Shown: positions 12,623-13,864 of the stretch, one piece after another
Position numbering within the stretch: position 1 is the first letter of the stretch
Layout of the letters: each line of letters starts with the position of its first letter
DNA from: Clostridiales bacterium
GTDB lineage: Bacteria; Bacillota; Clostridia; Christensenellales; Aristaeellaceae
Direction: 5' to 3'
DNA length: 13,864 bases
Assembly: GCA_004556545.1 (NCBI GenBank)
Contig: SFGO01000066.1
Coordinates: forward strand, 1-13,864
Program-made: the position numbers and the translations under genes
The notes under the pieces: generated by a model
What the model saw: only the letters and a program-made list of their open reading frames with translations
Database searches by the model: none
What the model was told of the DNA's origin: nothing

Positions 12623-13420
12623 GTGGCAGACGAACGGGAAGAACTGGACAGCCTGACTGAAACGAACGAAAACAGCGGCTTTGACGACGAAGAGCTGGAT
12701 CCCGCCTTTTCGGAAGGGGAAGAAGCCGGTCAGGAAGAACCGGACGACGATGCCGGTTTTGACGAGCCGGAGGAAGAAAATCCGTGGGAATATTCCACCC
12801 GTTTTGCCGGGCTCAGCGACGAGGAAATCGTGGCGCAGGCCCAGCAGCATGACGACGCCGCAGTGGAATACCTGCTGTACAAGTACAAGAATTTCGTGCG
12901 CTCCAAGGCGCGCAGCTATTTCCTGATCGGGGCGGATCACGAGGACATCGTTCAGGAGGGCATGATCGGCCTGTACAAGGCTATCCGGGACTATCAGCCG
13001 GAGCGGCTGTCCAGCTTCCGGGCCTTTGCGGAGCTGTGCATCACCCGGCAGATCATCACCGCCATCAAGACCGCCACCCGCCAGAAGCACGTGCCCCTGA
13101 ACAGCTACGTTTCCCTCAACAAGCCCATTTACGACGAGGAAAGCGACCGCACCCTCATGGATGTGATTGTGGAGGGCCGGGCGCAGAACCCGGAGGAGCT
13201 GATTATCGGTCAGGAGGATCTGGTCTCTATCCGCGACCGGGTGGATCAGGTGCTTTCCAGTCTGGAGCAGGACGTGCTCAACGCCTATCTGGACGGCAAG
13301 AGCTATCAGGAAATCGCCGACAAGCTGGGCCGTCACGTAAAGTCCATCGACAACGCCCTCCAGCGCGTGAAGCACAAGCTGGAAAAATTCCTCGCCGAAA
13401 CCAAATCCCAAGACGACTAG
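12623..13420 (+). CDS. sigH: RNA polymerase sigma-H factor with an acidic N-terminal extension
   Basis: A 265-residue sigma-70 family factor. From about residue 64 onward it closely follows Bacillus subtilis SigH (218 residues), which directs the switch to stationary phase, competence and sporulation. Seen: the region 2 block K-A-R-S-Y-F-L-I-G-A-D-H-E-D-I-V-Q-E-G-M-I-G-L-Y, the R-Q-I-I-T-A-I-K-T-A-T-R-Q-K-H block, and the region 4 helix-turn-helix S-Y-Q-E-I-A-D-K-L-G-R-H-V-K-S-I-D-N-A. The first 63 residues are extra and very acidic: 26 Asp or Glu against one Arg in the first 56, with G-F-D repeated at 19-21 and 45-47. Such a tail could act in autoinhibition or protein contacts, which is inference. 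GTG start with a perfect ribosome binding site; last gene of the run. Confidence 0.95.
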   Translation: MADEREELDSLTETNENSGFDDEELDPAFSEGEEAGQEEPDDDAGFDEPEEENPWEYSTRFAGLSDEEIVAQAQQHDDAAVEYLLYKYKNFVRSKARSYFLIGADHEDIVQEGMIGLYKAIRDYQPERLSSFRAFAELCITRQIITAIKTATRQKHVPLNSYVSLNKPIYDEESDRTLMDVIVEGRAQNPEELIIGQEDLVSIRDRVDQVLSSLEQDVLNAYLDGKSYQEIADKLGRHVKSIDNALQRVKHKLEKFLAETKSQDD

Positions 13421-13439
13421 GCAGGGGGTGACCCCCTGC
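13421..13439 (+). terminator. Hairpin directly after sigH, possible terminator
   Basis: A 19-base palindrome starting at the base after the sigH stop: GCAGGGGG pairs with CCCCCTGC around TGA. No T-tract follows, so an intrinsic terminator is doubtful; a stabilising 3' end or a factor-dependent stop is possible. Confidence 0.4.
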
Positions 13440-13447
13440 ACCCCGGA

Positions 13448-13468
13448 CTGCGCGCCGTAGGCGCGCAG
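13448..13468. repeat. 9-bp hairpin with GTA loop
   Basis: CTGCGCGCC (13448-13456) pairs perfectly with GGCGCGCAG (13460-13468) around GTA. The loop matches that of the hairpin at 194-210. No T-tract follows. Confidence 0.6.
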
Positions 13469-13503
13469 GGCGCTCGGGAGACGCGCAGCTTGACTGTGAA
13501 GCT

Positions 13504-13604
13504 ACCGCCGCTCGGCGACAGGCCTCGCGGCTCGCGGGTCTGGTGCGGCTCCCTGCCGCTTGGCGAGTGCAGACCGCCATTCGGCGACAGGCCTCATGGC
13601 TCGC
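13504..13604. repeat. Direct repeat pair, 32-base units
   Basis: Units at 13504-13535 and 13573-13604 are 69 bases apart and share ACCGCC, TCGGCGACAGGCCTC and GGCTCGC. They differ only at two dinucleotides, GC in the first copy and AT in the second at both places. Confidence 0.65.
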
Positions 13605-13645
13605 ACCCCCAAACCCGCTGGCCGTTCATTCCCTGTAATGAGTGA

Positions 13646-13763
13646 GCCTGCCCGCCGCCGACTGCGATGGAAGCAGAAACCCTCATACTTGGCGCTGCAA
13701 GACCGCTAAGCCGCGGGAGCCATTTTACCCCGCAAGGGATAAGCTTGCCCACCGCCGACTGCG
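13646..13763. repeat. Direct repeat pair, about 21-base core
   Basis: Units at 13646-13666 and 13743-13763 are 97 bases apart and agree except for two bases in a 21-base core containing CCGCCGACTGCG. Weaker similarity continues on both sides (GGAGCAGA / GGAAGCAGA to the right). Confidence 0.6.
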
Positions 13764-13864
13764 CCGGAGCAGAGCGGCGATAGGCAGCGGAGGGAAAAAG
13801 GCCCGCCCATTTTGGCGGCGGAAAAAGGCGAGCTCCGAGCGCGCACGATAGCATGCGTAAGCTG

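Larger units (their letters stand above)
13421..13864. other. Non-coding, repeat-rich right end
   Basis: About 440 bases without a credible gene. Open frames on both strands have shuffled composition and no ribosome binding sites. The stretch holds several hairpins and two pairs of degenerate direct repeats, listed separately. rpmG, secE or nusG, which follow sigH in many Firmicutes, are not present. Confidence 0.6.

Noticed and set aside
12446..13441. 331-codon minus-strand open frame opposite sigH
   Set aside because: Shadow of sigH, which is unmistakable on the plus strand.
13504..13763. CRISPR array
   Set aside because: Only two copies of each unit, imperfect repeats, unequal spacing and no cas genes.
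13594..13854. 86-codon minus-strand open frame at the right end
   Set aside because: Lies on the direct repeats and shows no start signal; frames like this arise by chance in intergenic repeats.

Overview
The window reads as chromosomal DNA of a GC-rich, spore-forming, anaerobic member of the Clostridia (an Oscillospirales- or Christensenellales-like gut bacterium is my guess; I cannot fix the genus). The reasons are the Firmicutes housekeeping neighbourhood radA - yacL - mrnC - thyX - rlmB - rae1(yacP) - sigH, strong Shine-Dalgarno sequences in front of most genes, frequent TTG and GTG starts, the sporulation sigma factor SigH, a GerQ-like small protein, and an oxygen-independent nucleotide metabolism flavour (ThyX, an NrdD-like small protein).

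Layout. 1-270: non-coding, rich in small hairpins. 271-317: strong hairpin ending the first gene. 328-1410 (-): membrane-anchored metallophosphoesterase with an altered active site. 1411-1788: divergent promoter region with a long structured radA leader. 1789-4426 (+): radA and a YacL-type PIN-TRAM membrane protein. 4504-4554: terminator shared by convergent genes. 4597-5946 (-): glmM from its own strong promoter. 6070-6468 (-): GerQ-like protein. 6666-6935 (+): an 89-residue protein that looks like the detached glycyl-radical C-terminus of the anaerobic ribonucleotide reductase NrdD. 7224-7880 (+): YhhN-family membrane protein. 8075-13420 (+): a tight run of rlmD, mrnC, thyX, rlmB, rae1 and sigH. 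13421-13864: non-coding sequence with hairpins and degenerate direct repeats.

How the genes fit together. Most of the plus-strand genes serve genome and ribosome maintenance: RadA (recombination), RlmD and RlmB (23S rRNA methylation), MrnC (23S rRNA trimming), Rae1 (ribosome-associated mRNA cleavage), ThyX (dTMP), SigH (entry into stationary phase and sporulation). GlmM supplies glucosamine-1-phosphate for peptidoglycan. Compared with Bacillus subtilis, disA, ispD, ispF, gltX, cysE and cysS are absent from the interval, and glmM, the GerQ-like gene, the NrdD-like gene, yhhN and rlmD occupy it; rpmG-secE-nusG do not follow sigH within the window.

The most interesting item is the 89-residue NrdD-like protein. 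It carries the G-Y-L glycyl-radical signature and the F-N-x-x-K ... R-V-K-H tail of NrdD but no catalytic barrel, so it could be an NrdD counterpart of the 'spare part' glycyl radical protein GrcA (YfiD). Other points worth a look are the degenerate metallophosphoesterase motifs, the long disordered N-terminus of RlmB, the acidic N-terminus of SigH, a nested hairpin between rae1 and sigH, and the repeat-rich window ends. No tRNA, rRNA, CRISPR array, insertion sequence or phage gene was seen.
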